This document shows, in pieces, positions 9,064-18,014 of a stretch of DNA of 64,000 nt (its first letter is position 1; each line of letters begins with the position of its first letter). Where the stretch lies: positions 248,001 through 312,000 of the forward strand of contig NZ_CP038145.1 of the NCBI RefSeq assembly GCF_004519515.1, in the 5' to 3' direction. The DNA comes from Actinobacillus indolicus. Lineage in GTDB: Bacteria; Pseudomonadota; Gammaproteobacteria; Enterobacterales; Pasteurellaceae. The notes under the pieces are model-generated. The model did no database searches. It saw only the letters and a list, made by a program, of their open reading frames with translations, and was not told where the DNA came from. The position numbers were made by a program, and so were the translations under genes.

Positions 9064-9954
9064 ATGGATAAACTCAACGCAATAAATCTCTTTTGTAAAG
9101 TCATTGAAACCCAAAGTTTTACCCAAGCGGCACAACAAGAACAGATTTCTCTCGCGATGGCGAGTAAACTGGTTGCTCAATTAGAAGAACACCTCAACGT
9201 TCGCTTATTACAACGTACCACACGCCGTATCAGTCCAACGGAAGCAGGTTTACTCTTTTACCAACGCTGTCAGCCCATTTTAAACGAACTTAAAGACGCT
9301 GAAGCCTGTGTAACGAACATTACCTCAACACTACAAGGGAAGCTCACAATGTCGTTGCCGATGGATTTTGGTTCTCGTTTTATTGCCCCACATTTAAGTA
9401 AATTTACTGAAACCTATCCACATTTACAGCTCAATTTAGAATTTAATGATCGACGAGTTGATGTTGTCTCTGAAGGATATGATTTAGTGCTTAGAATAGG
9501 CAAACTTGAAGATAGTTCTATTGTTGCAAAAAAAATTGGCCAATCTAAACATTTAGTTGTTGCATCCCCCGACTATTTAACTAAATTTGGCACACCACAA
9601 ACCGCCTTAGAGCTACAAGAACATCAATGCTTACTTTATGAAACACAATATTTTTGGCAATTTAATGAAAATGGACGGCAGATTAAATTTAAGCCTCAAA
9701 GTCAAGTATATAGCAATAACGGTTATGCACTAGTGCAAATGGCAAAATCAGGTCAAGGGATTATTAATATTCCTAAATTTTTGATTAAAGATGAGCTTTC
9801 AGCAGGAGAGTTGGTTCCGATTCTACATCATTTAGATCAAGAGGCTTTGGATATTAGCCTTCTCTACCCTAATCGCCGTTATCTTTCCCCTAAAGTTAAA
9901 GTAGCGATTGAATTTTTTAGTCAGTTAATGCAAGAGCAAAAAGAGTTTATTTAA
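9064..9954 (+). CDS. LysR-family transcriptional regulator
   Basis: A 296-residue LysR regulator. The N-terminal winged helix-turn-helix covers residues 1-60 (M-D-K-L-N-A-I-N-L-F, then L-L-Q-R-T-T-R-R-I-S-P-T-E-A-G), and the rest is a periplasmic-binding-like effector domain. The T-R-R-I-S-P-T-E-A-G form and overall pattern fit the large DsdC/YafC-like group of uncharacterised LysR proteins; the effector is unknown. The start at 9064 follows the family; the frame stays open to 8995. It is divergent from topA across a 137-bp gap and convergent with the sap operon, so no target is obvious from context. Confidence 0.88.
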   Translation: MDKLNAINLFCKVIETQSFTQAAQQEQISLAMASKLVAQLEEHLNVRLLQRTTRRISPTEAGLLFYQRCQPILNELKDAEACVTNITSTLQGKLTMSLPMDFGSRFIAPHLSKFTETYPHLQLNLEFNDRRVDVVSEGYDLVLRIGKLEDSSIVAKKIGQSKHLVVASPDYLTKFGTPQTALELQEHQCLLYETQYFWQFNENGRQIKFKPQSQVYSNNGYALVQMAKSGQGIINIPKFLIKDELSAGELVPILHHLDQEALDISLLYPNRRYLSPKVKVAIEFFSQLMQEQKEFI

Positions 9955-9960
9955 GACATA

Positions 9961-9983
9961 AGAGACGCATTCCTTGCGTCTCT
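9961..9983. terminator. Terminator between the LysR gene and sapD
   Basis: Perfect 9-bp stem 9961-9969 / 9975-9983 with a 5-nt loop. It overlaps the last bases of the sapD stop codon and serves the two convergent units. Confidence 0.8.
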
Positions 9984-11019
9984 ATTCAACTTTATCATTC
10001 ACTACTACAGGAATTAATTCTTCCTTACGTAAGAAATTCTGCTCTCTAAAGTTAATCGGAAAATGGCAAGCAAACTCATGTTGGCGGAATTTGCGTAATG
10101 GCGGTTTTACTACACATTTTTTCTGAGCAAAAGGACAACGTGGACCTAAACGACACCCAATCGGCATATCTTGGAGCATCGGTACAGTTCCTTTCAAGGT
10201 ATTTAAACGCCCTTTAAATGGTAGCGGTTTAGAAAAATCTGGCACACTATGTAAAAGTACGGATGTATAAGGATGATAAGGGGTTTCCATTATGGTTTCT
10301 TTATTGGCTATTTCAACAGTCTGTCCGCAATACAGAACGTTAAACGAATCCACCCATTTATACACACTCAACATATCATTGCTTACCAAAATGATTGATG
10401 TACCTAGATTTTTATTCATACTTGAAAGTAATCGGTAAATTTGGAGCTGTGTCGTGGCTTCCATCGTATTTGTTGGTTCATCAGCGACTAATAAACGTGG
10501 TTGATTTGCGACCGCCATCGCAATCATCACTTTTTGCGCTTCACCTTCGGTAATATCCGTTGGATAGCTTTGCATAATATCTTTATGATCTTTAATCCCA
10601 ACTTTATGCAATAACTCAATCGCTTTTTTCTTTTTCCATCCAAAACGCTCCCACCACTTGCCTTTAAAGCGGATAGTTTCCATTAATTGTTTACCAATTC
10701 GTTCACTCGAGTCTAAACACGAAAGTGGATCTTGGAAGATCATCGAAATTTGATCCCCCACTAATTTTCGACGTTGATAAGGAGAGAGTTTTAATAATTC
10801 AATATCATTAAAACGAAAGCGATCAGCCGTAATAATCCATTCATCCTTCACCAAACCACAAATCACTTTTGCGATTAAGCTTTTTCCTGAACCAGATTCC
10901 CCGACAAGCCCACAAATCTCACCGTTATCAAGTGTGAGATTCACATCATCAACCATTTTAATACGTCCATTTGGGGTATTGATTTCAATACTTAAATGTC
11001 GAATATCGAGTAATGCCAT
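9982..11019 (-). CDS. sapD: Peptide ABC transporter ATP-binding protein SapD
   Basis: A 345-residue ATPase of the Sap importer (sensitivity to antimicrobial peptides), which in Haemophilus and enterics takes up host peptides and is linked to potassium and heme uptake. The Walker A motif is G-E-S-G-S-G-K-S, the Walker B L-L-V-A-D-E-P-T-N-T, and the signature is the atypical T-E-G-E-A-Q, characteristic of SapD. The C-terminal oligopeptide-transporter extension has R-C-P-F-A-Q-K-K-C. It starts 8 bases after sapC. In other genomes sapF, the second ATPase, follows directly; here the operon ends at a terminator and the convergent LysR gene. Confidence 0.92.
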   Translation of the reverse strand: MALLDIRHLSIEINTPNGRIKMVDDVNLTLDNGEICGLVGESGSGKSLIAKVICGLVKDEWIITADRFRFNDIELLKLSPYQRRKLVGDQISMIFQDPLSCLDSSERIGKQLMETIRFKGKWWERFGWKKKKAIELLHKVGIKDHKDIMQSYPTDITEGEAQKVMIAMAVANQPRLLVADEPTNTMEATTQLQIYRLLSSMNKNLGTSIILVSNDMLSVYKWVDSFNVLYCGQTVEIANKETIMETPYHPYTSVLLHSVPDFSKPLPFKGRLNTLKGTVPMLQDMPIGCRLGPRCPFAQKKCVVKPPLRKFRQHEFACHFPINFREQNFLRKEELIPVVVNDKVE

Positions 11020-11027
11020 CTTTCCTC

Positions 11028-11918
11028 CTAATAACGATATCTTTCAAGGACTCTTACAATGCTATTGCCTAGCATAGTAATAATCAAAATAGTAAAAATA
11101 ATCGCAATACCTGGAAGAATCACGGTCCAAGGGGCAATATAGATCAACTCAAGGGAATCACGAATCATCGCTCCCCATTCTGGCGTAGGGCTTGTTGCTC
11201 CTAGTGAAATGAAACTTAAGGCACTAATATCAAGCACAGCAATCACAAAAATATGAGAAAGCTCTTTTACCGCAATCACTGTAAGATTCGGCAACACCAC
11301 TTCACGAATCAAATCCCGCTTTCTTGCTCCTTCTAAACGTAAGGTAATCACATACTCCCTTTTTAGCTCACGTTGCGTCATTTGATAAATTTTATGAATA
11401 AAATGGGGCAACATAGCTAAGAAAATGGCAAGCATTGCATTCACTAATGAAGGTTCCATTAACGTCGCAATAATGATGGCGATCAAAAGAATAGGCGTAA
11501 ATAAAAAGGTATCAAACAGATGGCTTAAAATAAAAATCGAACCGCCTTTTTTCGTCCCTGCGATAACACCAATAATGCCACCCAAAATCCCAATCGCAAG
11601 GGTAATCACTAAAGCAGAGCCAACGGTATAATAAAAACCATAAAGAATACGGCTAAAAATATCTCGACCTAAATCATCTGTACCAAAAAAATGGCTAATT
11701 TGCCCATTATCACTCCATGATGGTGGCATGAGTTCCTTACCTGCAAATTGCAGATCGGCAGAATAAGGGGCGAAAAAATAGCCAAAAAACACCAATGCGA
11801 TTAACAACAGAAATAAATTCACACTGATCAACGCAAAGGTATCTTTTCTCAACTCTATCCAAAATTGGCGTAAATAGGCCGATTCTCTAAATTGTTCTGG
11901 ATCTTGGTTAACTAACAT
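11028..11918 (-). CDS. sapC: Peptide ABC transporter permease SapC
   Basis: Inner-membrane permease of the Sap system, DppC-like, with about six membrane spans. The EAA-type loop (R-L-E-G-A-R-K-R-D-L-I-R-E-V-V-L-P-N) is clear. The ATG at 11918 gives 296 residues, the length of E. coli SapC; an in-frame GTG at 11927 is possible but less likely. The N-terminal cytoplasmic tail followed by a single span and a long periplasmic loop (F-A-P-Y-S-A-D-L) is usual for DppC proteins. It pairs with SapB and is energised by SapD. Confidence 0.92.
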   Translation of the reverse strand: MLVNQDPEQFRESAYLRQFWIELRKDTFALISVNLFLLLIALVFFGYFFAPYSADLQFAGKELMPPSWSDNGQISHFFGTDDLGRDIFSRILYGFYYTVGSALVITLAIGILGGIIGVIAGTKKGGSIFILSHLFDTFLFTPILLIAIIIATLMEPSLVNAMLAIFLAMLPHFIHKIYQMTQRELKREYVITLRLEGARKRDLIREVVLPNLTVIAVKELSHIFVIAVLDISALSFISLGATSPTPEWGAMIRDSLELIYIAPWTVILPGIAIIFTILIITMLGNSIVRVLERYRY

Positions 11919-11938
11919 CGTATTCACTATTCTTTATC

Positions 11939-12901
11939 TTATTGATTGGTGTACCAATCTTTTTTCTGAGATGGGTCAAGCAAGCCCGTCAATAAACTTG
12001 CCAATAAATCGACACTTAAAACAAAAATCCCAATCGCCATCACGCCAGCAGAAATGGCATGATAATCCTTCAACGCAAGAGCGTTGATCATCCAACGCCC
12101 AACGCCGCCCCAGCTCACCACATTTTCAATCAGCATAGCGAAAGCAAAAATCAGCGTCATATTACGAGCAATCATCGGAATCAAGGGTGGTAATGTATTT
12201 CTTAACACGTGTACCCACCAGATTCTCATCGGTGACCAGCCCCTTGTTCTCGCGACTTTCACATAATTCTGCTTTAACACATATTCCGTCCGCAATTTTG
12301 TGATTCGCATCATTTCAAGGGTTGCAGGCACGGCTAAAACTAACGTTGGTAAAGCGAGATGATGTAAAGCACTTTGTATCATTTTTAACTTATAAGGCGA
12401 GTCCGATAAGAAGATATCTAAGGTCTTCACCCCTGTAATTGAAGGCACATGATAAATCGGATGCAATTCTCCCACCGCAGAAATTGCCCAATCATGACTA
12501 GATGCATAAGCAAGTAGGACAATCGCTAGCCAGAAGACTGGCACAGCAAGACTTAGTGAACCCAAAGTGCCAAGTAATTTACCGACAATATTTTTATGCT
12601 GAACCGCCGATAAAAAACCTAATGGAATACCTAAAACCAACGATAATACCAAAGCCGACAAACAGAGAGAAATCGTCGCAGGGAACACGCTTAAAATCAG
12701 TTTAGTTAATGGCTCACCTGTCATTTCACTCAACCCCAAATTTCCATCTAGAAGCTGTTGAAGATAGAGCCAGTAGCCCGAAACACCTTGCTCAATAAAG
12801 GAATAATGGGGATTTCTTAACAAAATCAGATAGCTAATACAGGAAAGAATCATCAAGGAAATAATGACCAAAAATAGCTTACGAATCACAGAAAGCAACA
12901 T
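11939..12901 (-). CDS. sapB: Peptide ABC transporter permease SapB
   Basis: A 320-residue DppB-like permease with about six membrane spans, the partner of SapC. The binding-protein-dependent transport loop is visible near the middle (V-A-R-T-R-G-W-S-P-M-R-I-W-W-V-H-V-L-R-N-T-L-P-P). E. coli SapB is 321 residues. The ATG lies 1 base after the sapA stop, so the two are almost certainly translated together. The gene shows no defects. Confidence 0.93.
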   Translation of the reverse strand: MLLSVIRKLFLVIISLMILSCISYLILLRNPHYSFIEQGVSGYWLYLQQLLDGNLGLSEMTGEPLTKLILSVFPATISLCLSALVLSLVLGIPLGFLSAVQHKNIVGKLLGTLGSLSLAVPVFWLAIVLLAYASSHDWAISAVGELHPIYHVPSITGVKTLDIFLSDSPYKLKMIQSALHHLALPTLVLAVPATLEMMRITKLRTEYVLKQNYVKVARTRGWSPMRIWWVHVLRNTLPPLIPMIARNMTLIFAFAMLIENVVSWGGVGRWMINALALKDYHAISAGVMAIGIFVLSVDLLASLLTGLLDPSQKKDWYTNQ

Positions 12902-12902
12902 A

Positions 12903-14555
12903 TTATTTCACCTTAATTTTAGATAATTCTACTTGCCCAAAAGGACTGATTTTGACATTTTCTACGGCATTGTTCACTACCAGTAACCGCTTGACATTCA
13001 ACAACGGAAATAAAGGTAAACGCTCTTCGAGTAACGCTTGAATCTGCCGATAATAAGGCAAACGCAAGTTAGGATCACTCTCTTTTTCTGCTTGATTTAA
13101 TAATTCATCAAATTCCAAACTACACCAGTTTGACAAATTCGTCACTGCATCTTTAAGGCGACAGCTCAAAATAGAAGAAAGAAAACTATCGGGGTCAAAG
13201 TTATTCGCCAACCATCCACTTAAAATTAAGTCATAGTCTGCCGTTCCTTTCTCCAACTGTTGAATCAAATAAGCCCGACTGACCTGTCTCACATCAATCT
13301 CAATCTCCACTTTTCCTAATTCTGAGCGAATGTATTCCGCCATTTTTAACGGATGTAAATTGTAAACCCGTTTCTCATCAATCACCCATAGGATCAAGCG
13401 GTCAGATTCTGCATTTTTTTTACGAATATCCGGCTGATAAGGATAACTTGTTGGATTCGCTTCTTGGTATAATGCTTTCGGTAACACATTTTGTGGTATA
13501 TCTGCAACTCCATAAAATAGAATTCGAGCAAGACGTTCACGGTCAATGCTCTGTGCAATTTTCTGCCGTAACGCAGGATCTTTGATTTTATCCTTCTGAA
13601 AATTAAAGGCTAAAAAGGCTAAATTGGCCCCTGCTGTTTCAACGACATAGCCTTGCTCTTTTTTTAGTGAAGCGATTTGACTAGGTTCAGGAAATGCCGA
13701 AATATCACACTCTTTATTCATAAATTTCGCCATACGCCCTGTGCCCGACGTAGAAAAATCAACAACCATATTGCCAATATTGGCTTTTTCACCCCAATAA
13801 CGTGGATTCGGCTGTAAGCGGACAAAATCATTTTGCACATAATTTTCTAACTGATATACCCCTGTTCCCACAGGCAAAATATCCAGTTGCATCAAATTTT
13901 CATCGGCATTTAACTGTAACGCATACTCTTTAGATAAAATCACCGCATATTGACTAGCCAAATGCGCCAGAATAGAACTATCAGGCTCAGATAGTTTGAT
14001 TTTTACCATGTGAGCCGACGGTGCAGAAACCGTAGCAATTTTATTTCTTAAATCAATACTTTCAAAATAAGAGAAATGCGCACGATCTGCAGTCATAGGA
14101 TGACGAATTTTTTGTGTAACTTCTTGATTTAACTCGGGAAGTTCATCAACTTTTCCTAATACTCGATTTAATGAAAACAGTACATCTTCACTGGTTAAAT
14201 AACGGGTTGGCGTAAACCATTTAGTATGGTGAAAAGAAACTTTCTTCCGTAAATAAAACGTAATTGTTAAACCATCTTCGCTCACTTCAAAACGTTCTGC
14301 CAATGCAGGTTTTAAGCGATTCTGCACAGGATCAAACTCAATTAATTTGTCATAAATCTGTTCCGTCACGACATTCATATTGGAGCCTGCATCCGCTTTT
14401 TGTGGATTAAAGGAAAAACCTGAAGCGCTCGTACAGTAAACTAAACTGTCTTTCAATAACGGCTGTGGAATTTTAGGCGATGCGTAAGCGGGTAGATTTG
14501 CTAAAAAAATTGCAAAAAAACCACAGAATCTGACCGCTTGTCGAACTGTTTTCAT
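12903..14555 (-). CDS. sapA: Periplasmic peptide-binding protein SapA
   Basis: A 550-residue solute-binding protein of the Opp/Dpp SBP_bac_5 family. A signal peptide (residues 1 to about 25, ending N-L-P-A-Y-A-S) exports it; the body has the family's Y-D-K-L-I-E-F-D-P and T-F-Y-L-R-K-K-V-S-F-H landmarks. In Haemophilus, SapA binds host antimicrobial peptides and heme and delivers them to SapBC. The ATG directly abuts the tyrR stop (TAAATG), so sapA is probably co-transcribed and translationally coupled with tyrR. An uptake core overlaps its signal-peptide codons at 14533-14541. Confidence 0.92.
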   Translation of the reverse strand: MKTVRQAVRFCGFFAIFLANLPAYASPKIPQPLLKDSLVYCTSASGFSFNPQKADAGSNMNVVTEQIYDKLIEFDPVQNRLKPALAERFEVSEDGLTITFYLRKKVSFHHTKWFTPTRYLTSEDVLFSLNRVLGKVDELPELNQEVTQKIRHPMTADRAHFSYFESIDLRNKIATVSAPSAHMVKIKLSEPDSSILAHLASQYAVILSKEYALQLNADENLMQLDILPVGTGVYQLENYVQNDFVRLQPNPRYWGEKANIGNMVVDFSTSGTGRMAKFMNKECDISAFPEPSQIASLKKEQGYVVETAGANLAFLAFNFQKDKIKDPALRQKIAQSIDRERLARILFYGVADIPQNVLPKALYQEANPTSYPYQPDIRKKNAESDRLILWVIDEKRVYNLHPLKMAEYIRSELGKVEIEIDVRQVSRAYLIQQLEKGTADYDLILSGWLANNFDPDSFLSSILSCRLKDAVTNLSNWCSLEFDELLNQAEKESDPNLRLPYYRQIQALLEERLPLFPLLNVKRLLVVNNAVENVKISPFGQVELSKIKVK

Positions 14556-16154
14556 TTACTTACCAATCCCATAAGTGCGTAGTTTATTGGCAATCGCAGT
14601 ATGAGAAACCCCTAAACGTTGTGCGAGTTTACGAGTACTTGGATATTCCGCATAAAACTTACGTAACAATGAAGCTTCAAAACGATTCACCAATTCTTCT
14701 AGTGAGCCTTGTTCTAAATGCGTAATTTCAAAATGATTGACCACTTCTTCTGGTAAGTTTAAATCGACCGCACGTAAATGATCTTGCGCCAAAGAGCAAG
14801 CTCGATAAATGGCATTATATAATTCACGTAAATTGCCTGGCCAATGATAACCTTGCAATGCTTTAATAAATTGCTCATCATAGCTCGGTTTACGAATCCC
14901 TAATTGCTGGCTAATTTGCGTAATAAAATAATCAGCCAATAAGGTTAAATCGCCTTGTCGTTCCCTTAAAGGCGGTAAATTCAGGGTTAATACATTTAAA
15001 CGATGATAGAGATCTTCTCGAATCTTTCCTTCCCCAACTAATATATTCAACGGTTTCTGTGAGGTGCAAATGACCCGAACATCTACTTGAATTTCTTTAT
15101 CTTCTCCAACACGTCTAAAAGAGCCATCATTGAGAAAACGCAGTAATTTCCCTTGCATTTCAAGCGATAATTCAGAAATAGAATCAAGTAAGACTGTTCC
15201 CCCATGGGCATACTCAAAAAAGCCCACATGAGTACGATCACCACCATGGTGCCCAAACATTTCACTCTCGGCTTCTTCTGCTGGAAGTCCTGCACAGTTC
15301 ACCGCAATAAATTTTTGATCTCGGCGGAAACTGAACTGATGGCACGCTTTGGCAAACAGATCCTTTCCAGTCCCCGTTTCCCCCTGAATAAGTAAAGGCA
15401 TATTTAAGGTAGCAAACTTCTTCGCTTGTTCAATTACAGCCTTCATTTTGGCACTTTTTGTCAAAATATGATCGAAATCGCTATTTTGATTTGCCATAAA
15501 CTGACGCAAATCTAATTGCATGGTTTGTTGAGATTGTAGGGTCACCACATAACCTAACGGACGGTTTTGTGCATATTCCCAAAGCTCAATGGGGAGCAAA
15601 TCCATACGCCAAACTTGGTCATTAAATTGAATTGGATGAGAAACAGGTTGTAAGGTGGTAGGTAAAATCGAACGCCCTTGCTGTAAAACCCATTGATACC
15701 ATTTGGTGCGATTCAAATTGACAATGATCTCATTTAACTCAACGCCTTCTAAAGAAAGAATATCTTGTTGCTTTTTCTTAGGCAGTGATTGACGATAAAT
15801 TGGTAACAATAGTTTACAGGCTTGAGAATTGGCAAAGGCAATTTTGCCATTCAAATCTAAGGATAAAACAGGGTTTGGTAAGGCTTCAATTAATGCACGT
15901 AGCTCAAGATTCTTACGTTCTTGGGGTAAGTGATAAATTTCTTGTACGGCGGTAATACTTGGAATATTCTTTAATTGACTCACAAAATTGGCTTTTTGAG
16001 CCTCTTCCATGGCTTCCGTACGTAAATATACTAAGCCTTTTTCATCAAGTTTCTGAAGCTCAATGCCTTCTAAATTGATCCCTTGGGTTGCCAGTAAACC
16101 TAAAATATCTTGAGCGACACCGACACGTTCAATACATTCAATCGCAAATCTCAT
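14556..16154 (-). CDS. tyrR: Aromatic amino acid regulator TyrR
   Basis: A 532-residue protein with the full TyrR layout: ACT domain (residues 1-70, opening M-R-F-A-I-E-C-I-E-R-V-G-V-A-Q-D), a PAS domain (about 80-190), an AAA+ domain with Walker A G-E-T-G-T-G-K-D near residue 258, and a C-terminal helix-turn-helix (A-Q-R-L-G-V-S-H-T-A-I-A-N-K-L-R). TyrR controls genes for aromatic amino acid synthesis and uptake. The GAFTGA loop that contacts sigma-54 is replaced by G-H-H-G-G-D-R-T-H-V-G, as expected for TyrR, which works with sigma-70. H. influenzae TyrR lacks the N-terminal part; this one keeps it. The gene is first in an operon with sapABCD. Confidence 0.93.
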   Translation of the reverse strand: MRFAIECIERVGVAQDILGLLATQGINLEGIELQKLDEKGLVYLRTEAMEEAQKANFVSQLKNIPSITAVQEIYHLPQERKNLELRALIEALPNPVLSLDLNGKIAFANSQACKLLLPIYRQSLPKKKQQDILSLEGVELNEIIVNLNRTKWYQWVLQQGRSILPTTLQPVSHPIQFNDQVWRMDLLPIELWEYAQNRPLGYVVTLQSQQTMQLDLRQFMANQNSDFDHILTKSAKMKAVIEQAKKFATLNMPLLIQGETGTGKDLFAKACHQFSFRRDQKFIAVNCAGLPAEEAESEMFGHHGGDRTHVGFFEYAHGGTVLLDSISELSLEMQGKLLRFLNDGSFRRVGEDKEIQVDVRVICTSQKPLNILVGEGKIREDLYHRLNVLTLNLPPLRERQGDLTLLADYFITQISQQLGIRKPSYDEQFIKALQGYHWPGNLRELYNAIYRACSLAQDHLRAVDLNLPEEVVNHFEITHLEQGSLEELVNRFEASLLRKFYAEYPSTRKLAQRLGVSHTAIANKLRTYGIGK

Positions 16155-16243
16155 GTTTCATCCTTACTTATGCAAAATAAGCCGTCAATCTGACCGCTTA
16201 TCATACTCTTAAAAAAGTAATTTGGAAACTTTTGTTTACAAAA

Positions 16244-16262
16244 ATGCCGCTTAACGCGGCAT
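16244..16262 (-). terminator. Terminator after the PBP7-type gene
   Basis: Perfect 7-bp GC-rich stem (16244-16250 / 16256-16262) with a 5-nt loop, followed on the minus strand by TTTT. It begins 4 bases after the stop codon of the upstream peptidase gene. Confidence 0.8.
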
Positions 16263-16266
16263 CAAT

Positions 16267-17091
16267 TTAGCTATCATCTTCATCATCATAACCATGATAC
16301 TCGTCATGGTTTATCGCTGAACATCCATATTGTTCTAACTTATGTTTAGTGAAATTAGAACGCGCTGCCGAACTCTGATTATTCAAACTAATCACACCAA
16401 TCATGGCATTATTGCAGTGATGTTTATTTACAAAGACCAAATTATAGCCCGACTCACGGATATAGCCGGTTTTATTAACGGCCGCATCAAAGATCTCTTC
16501 ACGCACTAATCTATTGGTATTTTGAACAAATACATTACGATGTCCAGCCTTAATATAGGCCGCTCGCGTATTGGATAAGGTATGAATTTGCGGATAATTT
16601 AATGAATATTTTGTTAATTTGACTAAATCAATCGCACTTGAAATATTCAGACTCGACAAGCCAGAACTGTCATGAAAACGGGTGGAACGCATTCCTAACT
16701 GTTGCGCTTTTTGATTCATTTTTTGAATAAATTGCGCTTTGCTCATCCCTGTTGCTCTTGCTAAAGCATGGGCAGCATAGTTATCTGAATGTACTAACAT
16801 TGCCGTTAATAATTCCTTACACGCAATCGGCGTATTCTTAGGCAACTTCGTTCCAGTCCCTTTTATATAATCAGCATCTTCACTAGAAATAGCGACAGCA
16901 CAATTTTTGTTCTCATTATTCTCTAAAAAGATAATTGCCGTCATCAGTTTCGTCACAGAGGCAATCGGTTGAACATTATTTGGCGCACGACTTTCTAACA
17001 CTCTATCGTGTGTAAAGTCATAGACGACATAAGATTGAGCCATGGCAAATGCTGGCAAACAAAATAAATAAGGAAATAATTTTTTTAACAT
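16267..17091 (-). CDS. pbpG: D-alanyl-D-alanine endopeptidase (penicillin-binding protein 7 type)
   Basis: A 274-residue periplasmic serine peptidase of family S11. A short signal peptide (cleavage likely after A-M-A near residue 18) is followed by the three penicillin-binding motifs: S-V-T-K at 45-48, S-D-N at 102-104 and K-T-G at 207-209. The lack of a C-terminal membrane anchor domain separates it from DacA/DacC carboxypeptidases and supports PbpG, which cuts D-Ala-DAP cross-links in murein. The acidic tail (H-D-E-Y-H-G-Y-D-D-E-D-D-S) is unusual and not part of the catalytic fold. It follows pyrH with a terminator between, so it is probably a separate unit. Confidence 0.88.
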   Translation of the reverse strand: MLKKLFPYLFCLPAFAMAQSYVVYDFTHDRVLESRAPNNVQPIASVTKLMTAIIFLENNENKNCAVAISSEDADYIKGTGTKLPKNTPIACKELLTAMLVHSDNYAAHALARATGMSKAQFIQKMNQKAQQLGMRSTRFHDSSGLSSLNISSAIDLVKLTKYSLNYPQIHTLSNTRAAYIKAGHRNVFVQNTNRLVREEIFDAAVNKTGYIRESGYNLVFVNKHHCNNAMIGVISLNNQSSAARSNFTKHKLEQYGCSAINHDEYHGYDDEDDS

Positions 17092-17108
17092 AATTTTTTA
17101 AAAATAAA

Positions 17109-17140
17109 AATCCAACTTAATAAGATCATTAAGTTGGATT
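17109..17140. terminator. Terminator after pyrH
   Basis: Perfect 13-bp inverted repeat (17109-17121 / 17128-17140), 6-nt loop, T-rich on the minus strand after the stem, 19 bases beyond the pyrH stop. Confidence 0.85.
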
Positions 17141-17159
17141 GAAAAAATAATAGGATAAA

Positions 17160-17873
17160 TTAAGAAATCGTAGTGCCTTCTGCTGTTCCTGTTACCACTT
17201 CTTTTAATGCACCAGGTTTACCCATATTAAATACACGAATTGGCATACCATGGTCACGAGCAAGAGTAAATGCCGCTAAGTCCATTACTTGTAACTCTTT
17301 ATCAATCACTTCTGCGTAAGTGAGATTTTGATACAGTTTTGCATCTGCATATTTCGCTGGATCTTTATCATACACGCCATCAACTTTTGTTGCTTTCAAC
17401 ACAACATCGGCTTCGATTTCGATACCACGTAAGCAAGCTGCTGAATCCGTAGTAAAGAATGGGCTACCTGTACCCGCAGAGAAAATAACCACACGTTTTT
17501 CACGTAACATTTTAATCGCTTCTGACCAGTTATAGGTATCGCAAATCCCGTTTAATTGGAACGCTGACATTAATTTTGCATTCACATCCGCACGATGTAA
17601 CGCATCACGCATTGCTAAACCGTTCATGACAGTCGCTAACATCCCCATGTGATCGCCAACAACACGGTTCATTCCTGCTTTAGCTAATTTTGCACCACGG
17701 AATAAGTTACCGCCACCAAGTACCACGCCAACTTCGACGCCCATTGCAAGTAACTCTTTGATTTCTAATGCCATTCTATCTAAGATAGAAGGGTCGATAC
17801 CAAAGCCTTCATCACCTTGTAATGCTTCACCACTTAACTTTAACAAAATACGTTTATAAATTGGATTGCTCAT
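17160..17873 (-). CDS. pyrH: Uridylate kinase (UMP kinase)
   Basis: A 237-residue hexameric UMP kinase of the amino-acid-kinase fold, making UDP for nucleic acid and envelope sugar synthesis. Motifs: K-R-I-L-L-K-L-S-G-E-A-L-Q-G at the N-terminus, V-V-L-G-G-G-N-L-F-R-G for phosphate binding, and F-S-A-G-T-G-S-P-F-F-T-T-D-S-A-A for the nucleotides. It lacks the usual neighbours tsf and frr. The length and all motifs are standard. It is divergent from the phosphoethanolamine transferase gene across 141 bp. Confidence 0.97.
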   Translation of the reverse strand: MSNPIYKRILLKLSGEALQGDEGFGIDPSILDRMALEIKELLAMGVEVGVVLGGGNLFRGAKLAKAGMNRVVGDHMGMLATVMNGLAMRDALHRADVNAKLMSAFQLNGICDTYNWSEAIKMLREKRVVIFSAGTGSPFFTTDSAACLRGIEIEADVVLKATKVDGVYDKDPAKYADAKLYQNLTYAEVIDKELQVMDLAAFTLARDHGMPIRVFNMGKPGALKEVVTGTAEGTTIS

Positions 17874-18014
17874 CTTGACCTCTGTATAACGGGTTTTGGG
17901 AAAAAATCGGACTATTATAGATTATCTTCAACGGAGATCAAAGTAGGGTGCCACATAGAATTTCTTTTTTATTTTCGGTAAAATCGCCACTTCTTTATTT
18001 ATTCCATCATAACA

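Noticed and set aside
14556..16154. Sigma-54-dependent activator
   Set aside because: The AAA+ domain lacks the GAFTGA loop and the protein has an N-terminal ACT domain, so TyrR fits better.
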